This document shows, piece after piece, positions 17,146 through 25,726 of a stretch of DNA of 64,000 bases. Source of the stretch: Arcobacter sp. (GTDB lineage Bacteria > Campylobacterota > Campylobacteria > Campylobacterales > Sulfurimonadaceae). Both the position numbers and the translations under genes were made by a program. The notes below the pieces were generated by a model. That model was not told where the DNA came from. It made no database searches and was given only the letters and a program-made list of their open reading frames with translations. Numbering within the stretch: position 1 is the stretch's first letter; each line of letters starts with the position of its first letter. The stretch spans positions 1 through 64,000 of the forward strand of contig JAGXFN010000003.1 of NCBI GenBank assembly GCA_024637195.1, read 5' to 3'.

Positions 17146-17565
17146 ATGCTCAAACCTTTTATTAGTATGCTCTTCGTTCTTGTTTTTTCAGGGGCTTGTT
17201 TTTCTCCCGTACCGCCTACACCGCTTCAAAATACCCACTGGAGTCTTGTCCGACTCATGGGTAACTATGTAAGCAGGTCGAACAATCAGCCCGAGCCACA
17301 TCTGTTCTTTCATATCAATGACAAAAGTCTGCACGGAAGCGACGGATGCAACCAGCTCCACGCCGAATATACCCAGAATGAAAAATATTTCAGGTTTATC
17401 AAGATCGGCTCAAGCCAGATCCGTTGCCAGGAGGGGATGGAACAGGCCCGGACTTTTTTGGACATCATGACGAAGACAGATAGGATTGAGATCAAAGAAG
17501 AAGATCTTATTTTTTATCACGCAGGCAAGGCAGTGGCTCGCTTTGAAGCCAGAAAAGCCCCCTAG
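17146..17565 (+). CDS. META/HslJ domain lipoprotein
   Basis: A signal peptide ends in the lipobox-like SGAC with Cys18. The rest is a META domain (HslJ type): NTHWSLVRLMG, then FHINDKSLHGSDGCNQLHAEY and a C-terminal EDLIFYHAGKAVARFEA. HslJ-type proteins sit in the outer envelope and are linked to stress or novobiocin tolerance in E. coli. The ATG at 17146 has AAGGA upstream; an in-frame ATG at 17122 does not. 139 residues. Confidence 0.75.
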   Translation: MLKPFISMLFVLVFSGACFSPVPPTPLQNTHWSLVRLMGNYVSRSNNQPEPHLFFHINDKSLHGSDGCNQLHAEYTQNEKYFRFIKIGSSQIRCQEGMEQARTFLDIMTKTDRIEIKEEDLIFYHAGKAVARFEARKAP

Positions 17566-17616
17566 GCTTGAAAGCTGAAAAAATTTGGGCTATAATGTTC
17601 TCTATAAGGAAAAATT

Positions 17617-18105
17617 ATGAAAATAGTATTCACAGCTATGTTGGCCCTGATTCTTTTTGGCGCAGAGTGTTTTGCCATGAAGGCAATGGATGAAAAAAGT
17701 ATTACAAAAGTACTCGAACGCGTAAAGATCGCAAAAGAGCATAAAAATATAAATGCGATGAAAAAGTATTTTCTTTCCCGAGCGTCCGTCAGTTTAACTG
17801 ACCAGAACATTGACGGCTCAAATACACAGCGCTTAAGCCTCAATGAGTATGCCCGCCACCTAAGCAAGAAGTGGAAACACACCCAAAGCAACCTTATCGA
17901 AGTCCAGGAACGGAGTTTTTCCATCGACCCTAACGGCAAATCCGCACTTGTCAAGACAACACTTGTTCAGACAATAGAGATAAACGGGGTCAAAACAGCA
18001 ACCACGATCTATGAAACAACAGGTCTTAAGCTTGTCAAGGGCCAGATCTACATCAACTACTACAGCTCCCGAGCTATGCTGAACACCGCACTACGCGTCA
18101 ACTAA
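17617..18105 (+). CDS. secreted protein of unknown function
   Basis: The 162-residue protein has a signal peptide (residues 1-20, FGAECFA). The mature part begins with a helical DEKSITKVLERVKIAKEHKNINAMKKYFLSRASVSL and continues with beta strands, a layout seen in NTF2-like proteins, but I see no diagnostic motif. AAGGA precedes the ATG and a TATAAT lies upstream. A weak hairpin with CCCC and GGGG arms follows at about 18113-18135. Confidence 0.65.
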   Translation: MKIVFTAMLALILFGAECFAMKAMDEKSITKVLERVKIAKEHKNINAMKKYFLSRASVSLTDQNIDGSNTQRLSLNEYARHLSKKWKHTQSNLIEVQERSFSIDPNGKSALVKTTLVQTIEINGVKTATTIYETTGLKLVKGQIYINYYSSRAMLNTALRVN

Positions 18106-18135
18106 GCGCTCTTAACCCCCTCAAACTTCGGGGAG

Positions 18136-18600
18136 TTAAAACCCTCTCCCGGCAATTCCCTTGTTCGTCGCGTCATCAATGTCCATCGCATACCTTGGGT
18201 TTTTGACCCGCAATTTTTGATCAAGCAGGACAATAATATCCTTGTCAGCCTGTGGATTGTTGCACAGTTCGATGATCAGTTTCAAGTAGCGCTTGAAGTC
18301 CGGATGAGCAAGATCGCCAAGCTTCGCATGTATCTTCCCGTGGTGGCGAGCCAGCTCTTCTATGGCCTCGGTCAGTTCCTCTTTCGTACTCGCCTTGTTG
18401 GTAAAGACAGCCGATATCTCTTTGAATGTCGGAGGGTTTCCTCCTTGGCCAAGGGTTTTGGGCTTTTGAGCTTGCGGTTTTTCTGTGCGCGCTTGTACGG
18501 GAGGGGTTTTAGGGTCAGGATAGGGCCAGTAGGACAAGAGCAGGGGTACCAAAAGGATAAGTAAAAACAGCAATATACTCATCAATGTGTCTTCGGACAT
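18136..18600 (-). CDS. single-pass membrane protein of unknown function
   Basis: This 154-residue protein has one membrane helix (about 7-24), a Pro/Gln/Lys-rich linker (29-58) and a helical C-terminal domain of about 90 residues with FKEISAVFTNKASTKEELTEAIEELARHH. The topology suggests a membrane-anchored cytoplasmic domain. It is flanked by a 112-base gap and the porin gene on the same strand. I do not recognise a named family. Confidence 0.65.
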   Translation of the reverse strand: MSEDTLMSILLFLLILLVPLLLSYWPYPDPKTPPVQARTEKPQAQKPKTLGQGGNPPTFKEISAVFTNKASTKEELTEAIEELARHHGKIHAKLGDLAHPDFKRYLKLIIELCNNPQADKDIIVLLDQKLRVKNPRYAMDIDDATNKGIAGRGF

Positions 18601-18712
18601 AGACTACCTTAAAATAAAAAAGATTATAGCATAAGGAGGCGGTTTAGAAGGGTGCTTTGGAAGAAAAAACCCTCCTCAAGAAGAGAGAAGAGGGGTTGAA
18701 GAGTGGCTTGGT

Positions 18713-20062
18713 TTAGAAGAACCACTGTGATGTTAAGCGAACAGTAGTAACATCGTTGTCACCGATGTTTGTGCCGAAATTCTCTTTTTGCATATAAAGA
18801 CCGACTTTTGTCGTGTTGCCGCGAAGGTACCAGTTGACTCCGGCCATCTTGGCTGTATAGTCATAGCCATCAAGATCATCAAACTTGTCCCACTTCTCAT
18901 AGCGGACAAATGGTGCTAGATAAGCAAGTTCAGGTATCACATACTCCGACGTAGCATACCAGCCCGTAGAGTTGCCTGTGTTAAGAGTTACCGCACCAAA
19001 GTCTTCAACAACATCTTTTAATTTAAAGTACTCAGCCTGAACGAATAGACCTTTATAGTGGGCAGACATCTCAAGGTTGATCAGCTCATTCTTAAGATCA
19101 TCCGCTGCACCTGCTGTATTTTCAACCTGAATGCTGTTAACAGCCCAGTATCCTGCGCCGATTTCGAAGTGTTTCCCTTCACCCATGTAGGTCTCAGTTC
19201 TTTGTGTCTCTTCCCAGCCGTCAAACGGAGAAAGAATGATCTTACCGCCATAGAAGAAAGACTGCTTAGTTATCCCTCCGCCTGGAACCTCATCGACTGC
19301 AGTACCACTTGCATCATCTAAACTACCTTCATACGTCGCGTCACCCGTAGCGATTTGGTAGTGGATCTTCTTTTCCCAGTCACCGTACATCTGGGCATTT
19401 GTTCCACGACGATTATGCGTGATGTATTGCGCTGCATAGTCGGCAACTTTTGGACGGTCATACGCGATAACGCGCGCAGATTTAACGGTCTCAGTACGTG
19501 AAACATCGATCTTTGCACGGTAAAGCTTGAAGTTTACCAGTGATGTATCAAAAGGCTTCTTGATGTTGACATAAGCATCCCCGACATTAAATGTCTGCTC
19601 ACCTTTTTGATCGATGTTTACCTTGTCATTACGAATATCCATGACAAAAGAAGCATGTTTTCCAAATCCTGCCTGAGCCTCGAAACGCGTACGGCGAAGG
19701 TAGGCATCGGATTGGCTTGATCCATCACTCGGATTTACGTTTTCAAATGTACCTTGAATACGTACACCTGCTTTAAACCACATGTCTTTATTGTCTTCAG
19801 GAACAAACTTCATATTGATATCAGTCTCTTGACCTAAAAGGAATTTCGGAGAGTCCTTTCTCATGATCGTGATCTTACTGGCACCTTCTTTCTTCTCGTC
19901 TTTGGCTGTTTTGATATCTGCAAAGTCGCTCATCACAACCCGGCCTTCCGCCGCTTGTGTAAACACCTGGCCAGTTGCAGGGTCAGTATAAAGTGTCAAT
20001 GCACTTGCAGATGTTGCCGACAGAGCAAGGACTGTAAGAGCGCTTAATGTAGCTATTTTCAT
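18713..20062 (-). CDS. OprO/OprP-like outer-membrane porin
   Basis: The 449-residue protein has a signal peptide ending near SASA, then a beta-barrel pattern with YLRRTRFEAQAGFGKHASFVMDIRND and a C-terminal aromatic end (TSQWFF) as in outer-membrane porins. Family members such as OprP and OprO take up phosphate or polyphosphate. A GTAACC repeat with 11-base spacing lies directly upstream, as at the pst genes, which supports induction at low phosphate. Family assignment is good; substrate is inferred from regulation. Confidence 0.75.
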   Translation of the reverse strand: MKIATLSALTVLALSATSASALTLYTDPATGQVFTQAAEGRVVMSDFADIKTAKDEKKEGASKITIMRKDSPKFLLGQETDINMKFVPEDNKDMWFKAGVRIQGTFENVNPSDGSSQSDAYLRRTRFEAQAGFGKHASFVMDIRNDKVNIDQKGEQTFNVGDAYVNIKKPFDTSLVNFKLYRAKIDVSRTETVKSARVIAYDRPKVADYAAQYITHNRRGTNAQMYGDWEKKIHYQIATGDATYEGSLDDASGTAVDEVPGGGITKQSFFYGGKIILSPFDGWEETQRTETYMGEGKHFEIGAGYWAVNSIQVENTAGAADDLKNELINLEMSAHYKGLFVQAEYFKLKDVVEDFGAVTLNTGNSTGWYATSEYVIPELAYLAPFVRYEKWDKFDDLDGYDYTAKMAGVNWYLRGNTTKVGLYMQKENFGTNIGDNDVTTVRLTSQWFF

Positions 20063-20092
20063 TTGTATCTCCTGTTTAAATTAGCAGAAGTA

Positions 20093-20120
20093 TAAAAGAC
20101 AAAGGTTACGATATGATTAC
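20093..20120 (-). promoter_or_regulatory. Pho-box-like direct repeat upstream of the porin
   Basis: On the minus strand GTAATC (20115-20120) and GTAACC (20104-20109) are 11 bases apart, followed by a weaker CTTTTA (20093-20098). PhoB boxes are direct repeats with 11-bp period, and the same hexamers occur before pstS, phoU and pstC in this window. Confidence 0.5.
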
Positions 20121-20172
20121 ATTTATGCACTTTTCTTGTAATAAAGTAATTACTCTGTAATAAAACTGCTGC

Positions 20173-20376
20173 TTAGCACTTAGTGCACTTTTCTTTCAGG
20201 CCTTTTTTTAGCATCCATAAAGATGGACAAAAATCGAAAAATGCCCAAATATAAACCATCGCTATCATAAATCCGAGCAGATAGCTTGCGATCATCGTTT
20301 CTCCTACATTCACCAAAACCAAGATAAGAAGCAACATAGTTCCCATCATTATTCTTTGTATTTTATCACTTAGCAT
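20173..20376 (-). CDS. small membrane protein, possibly DUF2892-like
   Basis: This 67-residue protein begins with a short positive helix (MLSDKIQRIMMG) followed by two membrane helices (about 12-28 and 30-47) and a Cys-rich end (FDFCPSLW, KEKCTKC). The layout is like DUF2892/YgaP-tail proteins. It lies just after the ars operon on the same strand but is separated by 106 bases. Function unknown. Confidence 0.6.
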   Translation of the reverse strand: MLSDKIQRIMMGTMLLLILVLVNVGETMIASYLLGFMIAMVYIWAFFDFCPSLWMLKKGLKEKCTKC

Positions 20377-20482
20377 AGTTCCACCTAATAATTATATTTT
20401 TAAAATCTTATCTATAATTTGTTAAGAAATAGTTGTGACAATCAATTTAATACACTTTTTGCAGTTTTCAAAAGCAATAAAA

Positions 20483-20887
20483 TCACAAGCAGAGCTCTTT
20501 TTCAACAACATGGAGCAGACGCGTTTCGATCTCAAAAAGCGTATCCGCAAAGGCTTCGGGTCCTTTTCCGTCCGGGTCTTCAAAACCGATGTGGATCGTT
20601 TTGGTCGGTTTAGGGAAGATCGGGCAGCTCTCTTTGGCATTGTCACATACCGTCACGATAAGGTCGAAATCAATACCGATGATCTCTTCTATTGTTTTTG
20701 AGTGGTACTCCTCGCGCCACATATCGTGTTCTTCAAGGATCTCTTTTGCATAGGGGTTTACCCGCCCGCTCGCTTTTACCCCCGAACTATAAGCCTCAAC
20801 ACAACGCTCAAGCTTCGCGTTGATAAGGGCCTCGGCCATAATAGAACGGCAGGAATTGCCGGTGCATAAGATCAATACTTTTTTCAC
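20483..20887 (-). CDS. arsC: arsenate reductase, thioredoxin-coupled type
   Basis: The protein begins with the low-molecular-weight phosphatase P-loop CTGNSCRS (Cys8 to Ser15) and has Cys81 and Cys88 in VCDNAKESCP. Cys8/Cys81/Cys88 is the relay triad of the thioredoxin-dependent ArsC family (as in S. aureus pI258). It reduces arsenate to arsenite in the cytoplasm. The start is a GTG whose GTGA overlaps the arsR stop, with GGAGG nine bases upstream. Length 134 residues. No arsenite exporter gene lies within the window beside it. Confidence 0.92.
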   Translation of the reverse strand: MKKVLILCTGNSCRSIMAEALINAKLERCVEAYSSGVKASGRVNPYAKEILEEHDMWREEYHSKTIEEIIGIDFDLIVTVCDNAKESCPIFPKPTKTIHIGFEDPDGKGPEAFADTLFEIETRLLHVVEKELCL

Positions 20888-21204
20888 AGTGCACAGCCTC
20901 CTTTGTCCATCTTTTTCAATTCGGGCAGTGTGATGTCGAGATGGCGTATCTCTTCAAGTGCTGCCAGACGAAAACTGTCCAAAGGCGAACGCACCGAGTA
21001 GTATGCCCAGGTTCCCTGCCGTTCGACCCTCAAAAAACCGCCCTCCTTGAGTATCTTCAGGTGGCGCGACAGGCGCGACTGTATCATGTCAAGCGAGGCT
21101 TGCAAATCACAGACGCACAGGGCACCGTGGGTGTCCAAAAAGCGCAGTATCAGCACCCGGGTCTCGTCATTGAGCGCCGAGATGCTTTTGAGAAAGACAT
21201 CCAT
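20884..21204 (-). CDS. arsR: arsenic-responsive repressor ArsR
   Basis: The 106-residue protein is an ArsR/SmtB winged helix with the metalloid-binding motif CVCDL (Cys30, Cys32) directly before the recognition helix MIQSRLSRHLKIL. Arsenite binding should release it from DNA. It lies between arsI (ends one base before its ATG) and arsC (4-base overlap), so it regulates its own operon, probably through the palindrome at 21702-21725. Two more Cys near the end (GGCAL) are not obviously ligands. Confidence 0.9.
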   Translation of the reverse strand: MDVFLKSISALNDETRVLILRFLDTHGALCVCDLQASLDMIQSRLSRHLKILKEGGFLRVERQGTWAYYSVRSPLDSFRLAALEEIRHLDITLPELKKMDKGGCAL

Positions 21205-21657
21205 CTAGCAGCCGCCCTTGGACCATTTTTTGTTCTCGCTAAAACTCGGGGTGCAGCATCCTGCTCCACCGGTAAACTCATCCCCGCCGAAAAACTCTAT
21301 CTGCTCCATCGTGTGGTAGTTCTCCCAGATGATGTTTTGGGGGTCTTGTATCCAGTATTTTTTTGAACGCGCATAGCAGCACTGCGCCTCTTCCTGTTTT
21401 TGGCCGGTGATCTGCGCATTTTCCAGCCGTTGTCCGATCTGCTCCAAGGCCTCATCGCTGTCAACCTGGAGGCCGAGATGGTTCAAGCCAACCTTCTCCC
21501 TGCCTGAGGAAATAGCCATGTTTACGGCCGGATCATCCACCAGCCACTGCACATAATCCTCTTTCTCCTTCGTCGGCTCCATACCGAAAAGGGCGGTATA
21601 AAACTTTTTGCTCTCCTGCAGATCTTTGACGGCAATATGAATGTGTAGACGTTTCAT
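21205..21657 (-). CDS. arsI: ArsI/CadI-type C-As lyase
   Basis: The 150-residue protein is a vicinal-oxygen-chelate dioxygenase. Iron ligands expected for ArsI are present as His5 (RLHIHIA), His60 (LNHLGLQ) and Glu112 (IIWENY), together with the vicinal pair Cys93-Cys94 (AQCCYARSKKYW) that binds trivalent arsenic. ArsI splits the carbon-arsenic bond of trivalent organoarsenicals such as MAs(III) using oxygen. It is the first gene of the arsI-arsR-arsC unit. A second Cys pair lies near the C-terminus (GAGCCTPS). Confidence 0.85.
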   Translation of the reverse strand: MKRLHIHIAVKDLQESKKFYTALFGMEPTKEKEDYVQWLVDDPAVNMAISSGREKVGLNHLGLQVDSDEALEQIGQRLENAQITGQKQEEAQCCYARSKKYWIQDPQNIIWENYHTMEQIEFFGGDEFTGGAGCCTPSFSENKKWSKGGC

Positions 21658-21701
21658 GCGGGCTCCTGAAATTTTTGTACCATTGTAGCCAAATATATCA
21701 T

Positions 21702-21725
21702 ATACATCAATATATACTGATGTAT
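21702..21725. promoter_or_regulatory. ArsR operator upstream of arsI
   Basis: ATACATCA (21702-21709) and TGATGTAT (21718-21725) form a perfect 8-bp inverted repeat with an 8-base AT spacer, 45 bases before the arsI start. The ATCA...TGAT core and its position match operators of ArsR/SmtB repressors. Confidence 0.7.
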
Positions 21726-21803
21726 TGGAAACAAGAACCGACTTAACGATTTTTTAATATTAAGCAGGCATAATCATTCAAAACTCTCACATAAGGAAAA
21801 AAA

Positions 21804-22646
21804 ATGCGTAAATTGCTTCTGTTTGTTCTAACTGTCTCTGCTGTGATCTTCAGCGGATGTTCTTCAAAAGAGGTCGTTGCCGGCTATCAAGGCCCCAAAG
21901 AGGTTAGCACCTACTTTGTCGCTCCTTTGATGAGCACTCAAGAGACAAAAGATGCCCTAAAAGCACAGGGTTTTGAGATTCTCTCTGTTTCCAAAGTCGG
22001 CAAGGCAAAGCTCGACAGCATTGTCTTCACAAACGATTACCTCAAAGCTCTCGCCGATAAACCGGGGCGCGGCTTTCTAGCCGGCGCACTGCGCGCACTT
22101 GTCAACACCGAAGCCAAAGAGGTCCGCATCAGCAATCCGCGTTATTTTGTACGTGCCTTCTTGCAAAAAGACTATCAGCTTAATGATGAGCAGCCTCTTT
22201 TGGATGCACTTAACAAAGCCTTTACCGATCTTAAACCCTCAGAAGACAAGTGGGCGTTTGACGGTCTTGCAAACTACCAGTTTATGATAAGCCGTCCTTA
22301 CTATCAGGATGTGATCGTTGCAGCAGAGGGTGAAAACGAGGCCCTCAAAAGCACCTTGGCGAAAAATGCAAAAAAGAATATTAACTTCAAGCTTGAGCTC
22401 TCCGAGGGCAGAACGCTCTATGGGGTAAACCTTGGTAAGCGCACTATGAAGTTCGTGGACAAGATCGGCGTACACAACGCAGGACTTCTTCCGTGGATGG
22501 TCTTGATAGAAGACGGCAAAGCAACAGCGATGCGCGCGGACTACTACATCGCCATCTCTTATCCTCTGCTTGATATGGGCGGATTTATGGGGATCATGAC
22601 TGTACCGGGTGCGGTTGAAAAAGATCTTACGAAGTACTTCAAATAA
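21804..22646 (+). CDS. lipoprotein of unknown function
   Basis: The 280-residue protein has a lipoprotein signal (FSGC, Cys19). Residues 35-75 (STYFVAPLMSTQETKDALKAQGFEILSVSKVGKAKLDSIVFTND) resemble the start of DUF302-type domains, which is tentative. The later part has long helical and beta stretches and a hydrophobic YPLLDMGGFMGIMTVPGAVE end. AAGGA precedes the ATG. It stands alone and ends at a strong hairpin. Confidence 0.7.
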   Translation: MRKLLLFVLTVSAVIFSGCSSKEVVAGYQGPKEVSTYFVAPLMSTQETKDALKAQGFEILSVSKVGKAKLDSIVFTNDYLKALADKPGRGFLAGALRALVNTEAKEVRISNPRYFVRAFLQKDYQLNDEQPLLDALNKAFTDLKPSEDKWAFDGLANYQFMISRPYYQDVIVAAEGENEALKSTLAKNAKKNINFKLELSEGRTLYGVNLGKRTMKFVDKIGVHNAGLLPWMVLIEDGKATAMRADYYIAISYPLLDMGGFMGIMTVPGAVEKDLTKYFK

Positions 22647-22653
22647 TCAAAGC

Positions 22654-22671
22654 CTCCCCCTCTTGGGGGAG
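22654..22671. terminator. two-way hairpin between convergent genes
   Basis: CTCCCCC and GGGGGAG form a perfect 7-bp GC stem around TCTT. It lies eight bases after the lipoprotein stop and eight bases after the metal permease stop, so it probably ends both transcripts. On the minus strand a T-rich stretch (TTTGATTATTT) follows. Confidence 0.7.
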
Positions 22672-22678
22672 CACTCCT

Positions 22679-23428
22679 CTATTCACTCTCTTTTTTACTG
22701 CTCTTTGCCAAAACAAATATCAGACTCAACAATGCGCCTAAAAACACGATGCTATAACCGGTCGGCAGGTCATAATAAAAGCCGATGGCAACGGCCGTGA
22801 TCGAGAAGAACCATCCGTAAACAAAGGCGGTCCAGAGCGCTCTAAAACGGCTTTGCATACTCGCGACCATCGCCGGAGCGATCAACAGGGTAAAGACGAC
22901 AAAAACACCGGCGAGCTGAACTGAGGAGGTCACGGTGACGGCAAGCAGACAGAAGAAGAGCAGCTCTTTAAAGAAGCCCGCCGTTCTAGGATAGACAGCG
23001 TAAAGTACAAGGGCGATTACAGCGTAAATAGCGCTGCTCTTATAGAGATCTTCAGGCGAGGTGAAGAGAATGTCATTGGCCAGCAAAGACTTGAAATGCT
23101 CCATCCCCTCCGCACTTTGTGCCAACACCATCATAATACCGCTTGCCCCCAGTACATAGAGCAGACCGATGTAGGCTTCGAGATGGATCTTGCGGTGTGC
23201 GCCATAGGCGATCGCAAGCGCGCCCATAAGCGAAAAAGAGAGGGTCCAGAGGTAAAGATTCTCGCCGTGAAAAAAACCGTAGCTCACCGCTGCCCCCAAT
23301 GCGGCCAGCTGCCCGATGGCAAGATCGGTAAAGATGATGCCGCGCTCAAGTATGCGAATGCCGAACCAGGCGTGGATCATCACCAAAATGACCAAAAGTG
23401 CCATCGGTACCAAAAAAATATCAATCAT
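22679..23428 (-). CDS. metal ABC transporter permease (ABC-3 family), second system
   Basis: This 249-residue protein has about eight membrane helices and the ABC-3 pattern FTDLAIGQLAALGAAV and GVFVVFTLLIAPAMVASM. It should carry zinc, manganese or iron across the inner membrane. The gene overlaps the binding-protein gene by eight bases. Unlike the system at 2425-4902, no ATPase gene lies beside it on either side. Confidence 0.85.
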   Translation of the reverse strand: MIDIFLVPMALLVILVMIHAWFGIRILERGIIFTDLAIGQLAALGAAVSYGFFHGENLYLWTLSFSLMGALAIAYGAHRKIHLEAYIGLLYVLGASGIMMVLAQSAEGMEHFKSLLANDILFTSPEDLYKSSAIYAVIALVLYAVYPRTAGFFKELLFFCLLAVTVTSSVQLAGVFVVFTLLIAPAMVASMQSRFRALWTAFVYGWFFSITAVAIGFYYDLPTGYSIVFLGALLSLIFVLAKSSKKESE

Positions 23429-24302
23429 TTTCTATGCCTTGGGTAAGATGATCAAAAAGCCCGACCAGTGAATCGATCGACTCCAGGGCATCAATGTCGT
23501 GCGGCATCAAGACGACGGGAACACCCGTCTTGGTGCTGATATATTCGGCCGTTTTAGTCGAGTGGTAGACATCATGGAAGATGCAGCAGGGCTTTTCTCT
23601 TTTAATCAGCTCTATCAGCTCCATGGTGTGGCGCGACGAAGGAGGAATACCCGGAAGCGGCTCAATCGTGCCGATAGTCTGAAGGCCATAGGCCTGATTG
23701 AAGTAGGCAAGGTTGTCATGAAACTGGATCACCTTCATCCCTTTTTTGGGCGCCATCCTCTGCTCCCAGCGCGCAAGATGGCCACGCCACTCCTGCTCAA
23801 AACGCTGCAGGTTTGCCATATATATCTCCTGATGTTCGCTGTCTATCGCGCGCATAAAAGCGGCAATGGAATGCGCCAGGATCAGGATATTATTGGGATT
23901 GAGATGAAAATGGGGATTGCCGTCGGGGTGGACATCGCCCTGCGAACGGTCAACCGAGCTGGGCTTTTGGATGAGCTCCAGCTGCTGCGACAGATTTAAA
24001 AAAGTTGGTGCATTGGGGGTTACCTTGGGGTTGTTGGCACGCTTGATCAGCGGCGGAAGCCAGCCGATCTCCAGCTGACCGCCGTTCATGATGAGGGCAT
24101 CGGCACTGCGCAGTTTCGAGATCAGTGAGGGACGGGGAATAATAAAGTGCGGGTCCCAGTTCCCCTGCGCCAAAACGACCGTCTTGACGTGCTCGCTGCC
24201 TATGGCCTTGGTAATCGCGCCAATGTAGGGGTAGCTGACGGCGATATTGAGATGGGCAAAGAGCGAGAGGGGCAGCAAAAAGAGAATATAGATATTTTTC
24301 AT
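23421..24302 (-). CDS. periplasmic metal-binding protein of the second ABC system
   Basis: The 293-residue protein is a cluster A-I solute-binding protein with a signal peptide (about 1-16). Metal ligands include His in NWDPHFIIPRPS, His in NPHFHLNPNN, and His in VIQFHDNLAYF. A short His-containing loop (DVHPDGNPHFH) lies before the second ligand. It feeds the permease at 22679-23428. Zinc or manganese is likely; the sequence does not decide. Confidence 0.85.
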   Translation of the reverse strand: MKNIYILFLLPLSLFAHLNIAVSYPYIGAITKAIGSEHVKTVVLAQGNWDPHFIIPRPSLISKLRSADALIMNGGQLEIGWLPPLIKRANNPKVTPNAPTFLNLSQQLELIQKPSSVDRSQGDVHPDGNPHFHLNPNNILILAHSIAAFMRAIDSEHQEIYMANLQRFEQEWRGHLARWEQRMAPKKGMKVIQFHDNLAYFNQAYGLQTIGTIEPLPGIPPSSRHTMELIELIKREKPCCIFHDVYHSTKTAEYISTKTGVPVVLMPHDIDALESIDSLVGLFDHLTQGIEND

Positions 24303-24368
24303 GTCAAGCCTTTTATAAAGTTTACTCTGTCTAGGGCCGTGCTATAGCGCGGCTGCACTTTGGAGTTT

Positions 24369-25643
24369 TTAAAAATCATGGGCACCGTGGGCACCGATGG
24401 AAATGTTAAACTGCAGCATCACCGTGTCCATATCTTGGCGTTCTCCTGCCTCGCTAAAGAGGGCATTGTTGCGGTTGTACTCTAGACGGATGCGGCTAAA
24501 CTCGCTCGGGTGATACTCCAGCATCGCGCTGTAGCGCTTCATATTCTGAGCAAAGTCCGCCCCTGAAACATCGTTGCGATAGATGCTGTCATAGCGTACA
24601 CCTGCACGCCAGTTCTGATCGTAGGCATAGACAAGCTGCGTGTAGTAACCCGCCTGCTTTTTTTCAAGCTCAGTGCTGCTCGTGACAGTTCCATTATTGT
24701 CGTACTGCATCCCCTCCATCTTGCGCATCATCCATTCACTCTGCCAGGTCAAGAAGCTGTAGGAGTCGAAGTAGTGTTTGACGGTCAGATCGGCACCGTA
24801 GAGAGAGCTGTTTCCGGCAAAAGCATACGGATTCTCATCTTCCATATGATCAATGCGGCTTGAACCGTAGGCGTAGGAGAGGCCGGGAAGAACAGTTGTA
24901 TTGCCGATATCAAACGAGCTTTTGACATAGCCGACAAAAAGGGATGGGGCACGTTTGTCGCTGCCTAAGACATCAGGATTCTCCTTGTCACTGCTGTTTG
25001 GGTCAACGATCTGTGTATTGCCGAACATCGCTTCGTTTGTTCCCTGCAGCAGCTCCGCACCTAGCATCAGATAGTTCTCTGTCGGGGCGACCCACTGCAC
25101 TTGCGCGCCAAGCTCGTTGATGCCGTGACTGCCCAAAAAGGCCTCATTCACAAGCCCCATATTGCCAAAGTCCCAGAAGTGGTGGTGCTGCGAGTTCTGC
25201 CGTCCGAACTCCGAGAGCAGCTTGCCGCCGCGCAGACGAAAGCCCTTTTCTAAAGCTGTTGTCGTAAAGTAGGCCTCCTCGATCTCGACGCCCTGCGGAC
25301 TGAAGTGAAGGACGGCATCCATACTCAAAAAAGGATCAACGTTGCTGCTGAGCACCATCTCGGCGTAGTTGAGATTGAAACCGTTCTTGGCGTTGTAGGT
25401 GGATTCTGAATTGCCGCCGTGCTCATGCGTGCCCATAATGCCGTGGACAATTCCGGGGATCTCAAGATGCTGAAGTTCGGCATCGTTGATACTGTGGTTG
25501 ACATAAGAAAAGTCCATTATCATCGAGATATCGGGCATGAACTGGGACTGTGAAAAGGTCCGCTCATATGCGGGCTTAACCGAGGGGGCGACCGCAAAGA
25601 GTGTAACCGAGGCAAGCGTAGAGAGCAGTAGTGCTTTTTTCAT
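24369..25643 (-). CDS. outer-membrane beta-barrel protein in the metal import cluster
   Basis: With the ATG at 25643 (GGAG five bases upstream) the protein has 424 residues and a signal peptide. It is rich in alternating strand patterns and has a His-rich segment (HGIMGTHEHGG) and QHHHFWDFG. No TonB box or plug is visible, so it is a porin-type barrel. Its place directly before the binding protein and permease genes suggests metal passage through the outer membrane. The role is inferred from context and His content. Confidence 0.65.
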   Translation of the reverse strand: MKKALLLSTLASVTLFAVAPSVKPAYERTFSQSQFMPDISMIMDFSYVNHSINDAELQHLEIPGIVHGIMGTHEHGGNSESTYNAKNGFNLNYAEMVLSSNVDPFLSMDAVLHFSPQGVEIEEAYFTTTALEKGFRLRGGKLLSEFGRQNSQHHHFWDFGNMGLVNEAFLGSHGINELGAQVQWVAPTENYLMLGAELLQGTNEAMFGNTQIVDPNSSDKENPDVLGSDKRAPSLFVGYVKSSFDIGNTTVLPGLSYAYGSSRIDHMEDENPYAFAGNSSLYGADLTVKHYFDSYSFLTWQSEWMMRKMEGMQYDNNGTVTSSTELEKKQAGYYTQLVYAYDQNWRAGVRYDSIYRNDVSGADFAQNMKRYSAMLEYHPSEFSRIRLEYNRNNALFSEAGERQDMDTVMLQFNISIGAHGAHDF

Positions 25644-25726
25644 AAATTCTCCATTATGGAGCATGCTGCTTTTTACAGCGCAGGCTCTGTTTAGTTAAAA
25701 AATTGTATCCGTAGGCTAGGGGTGAT

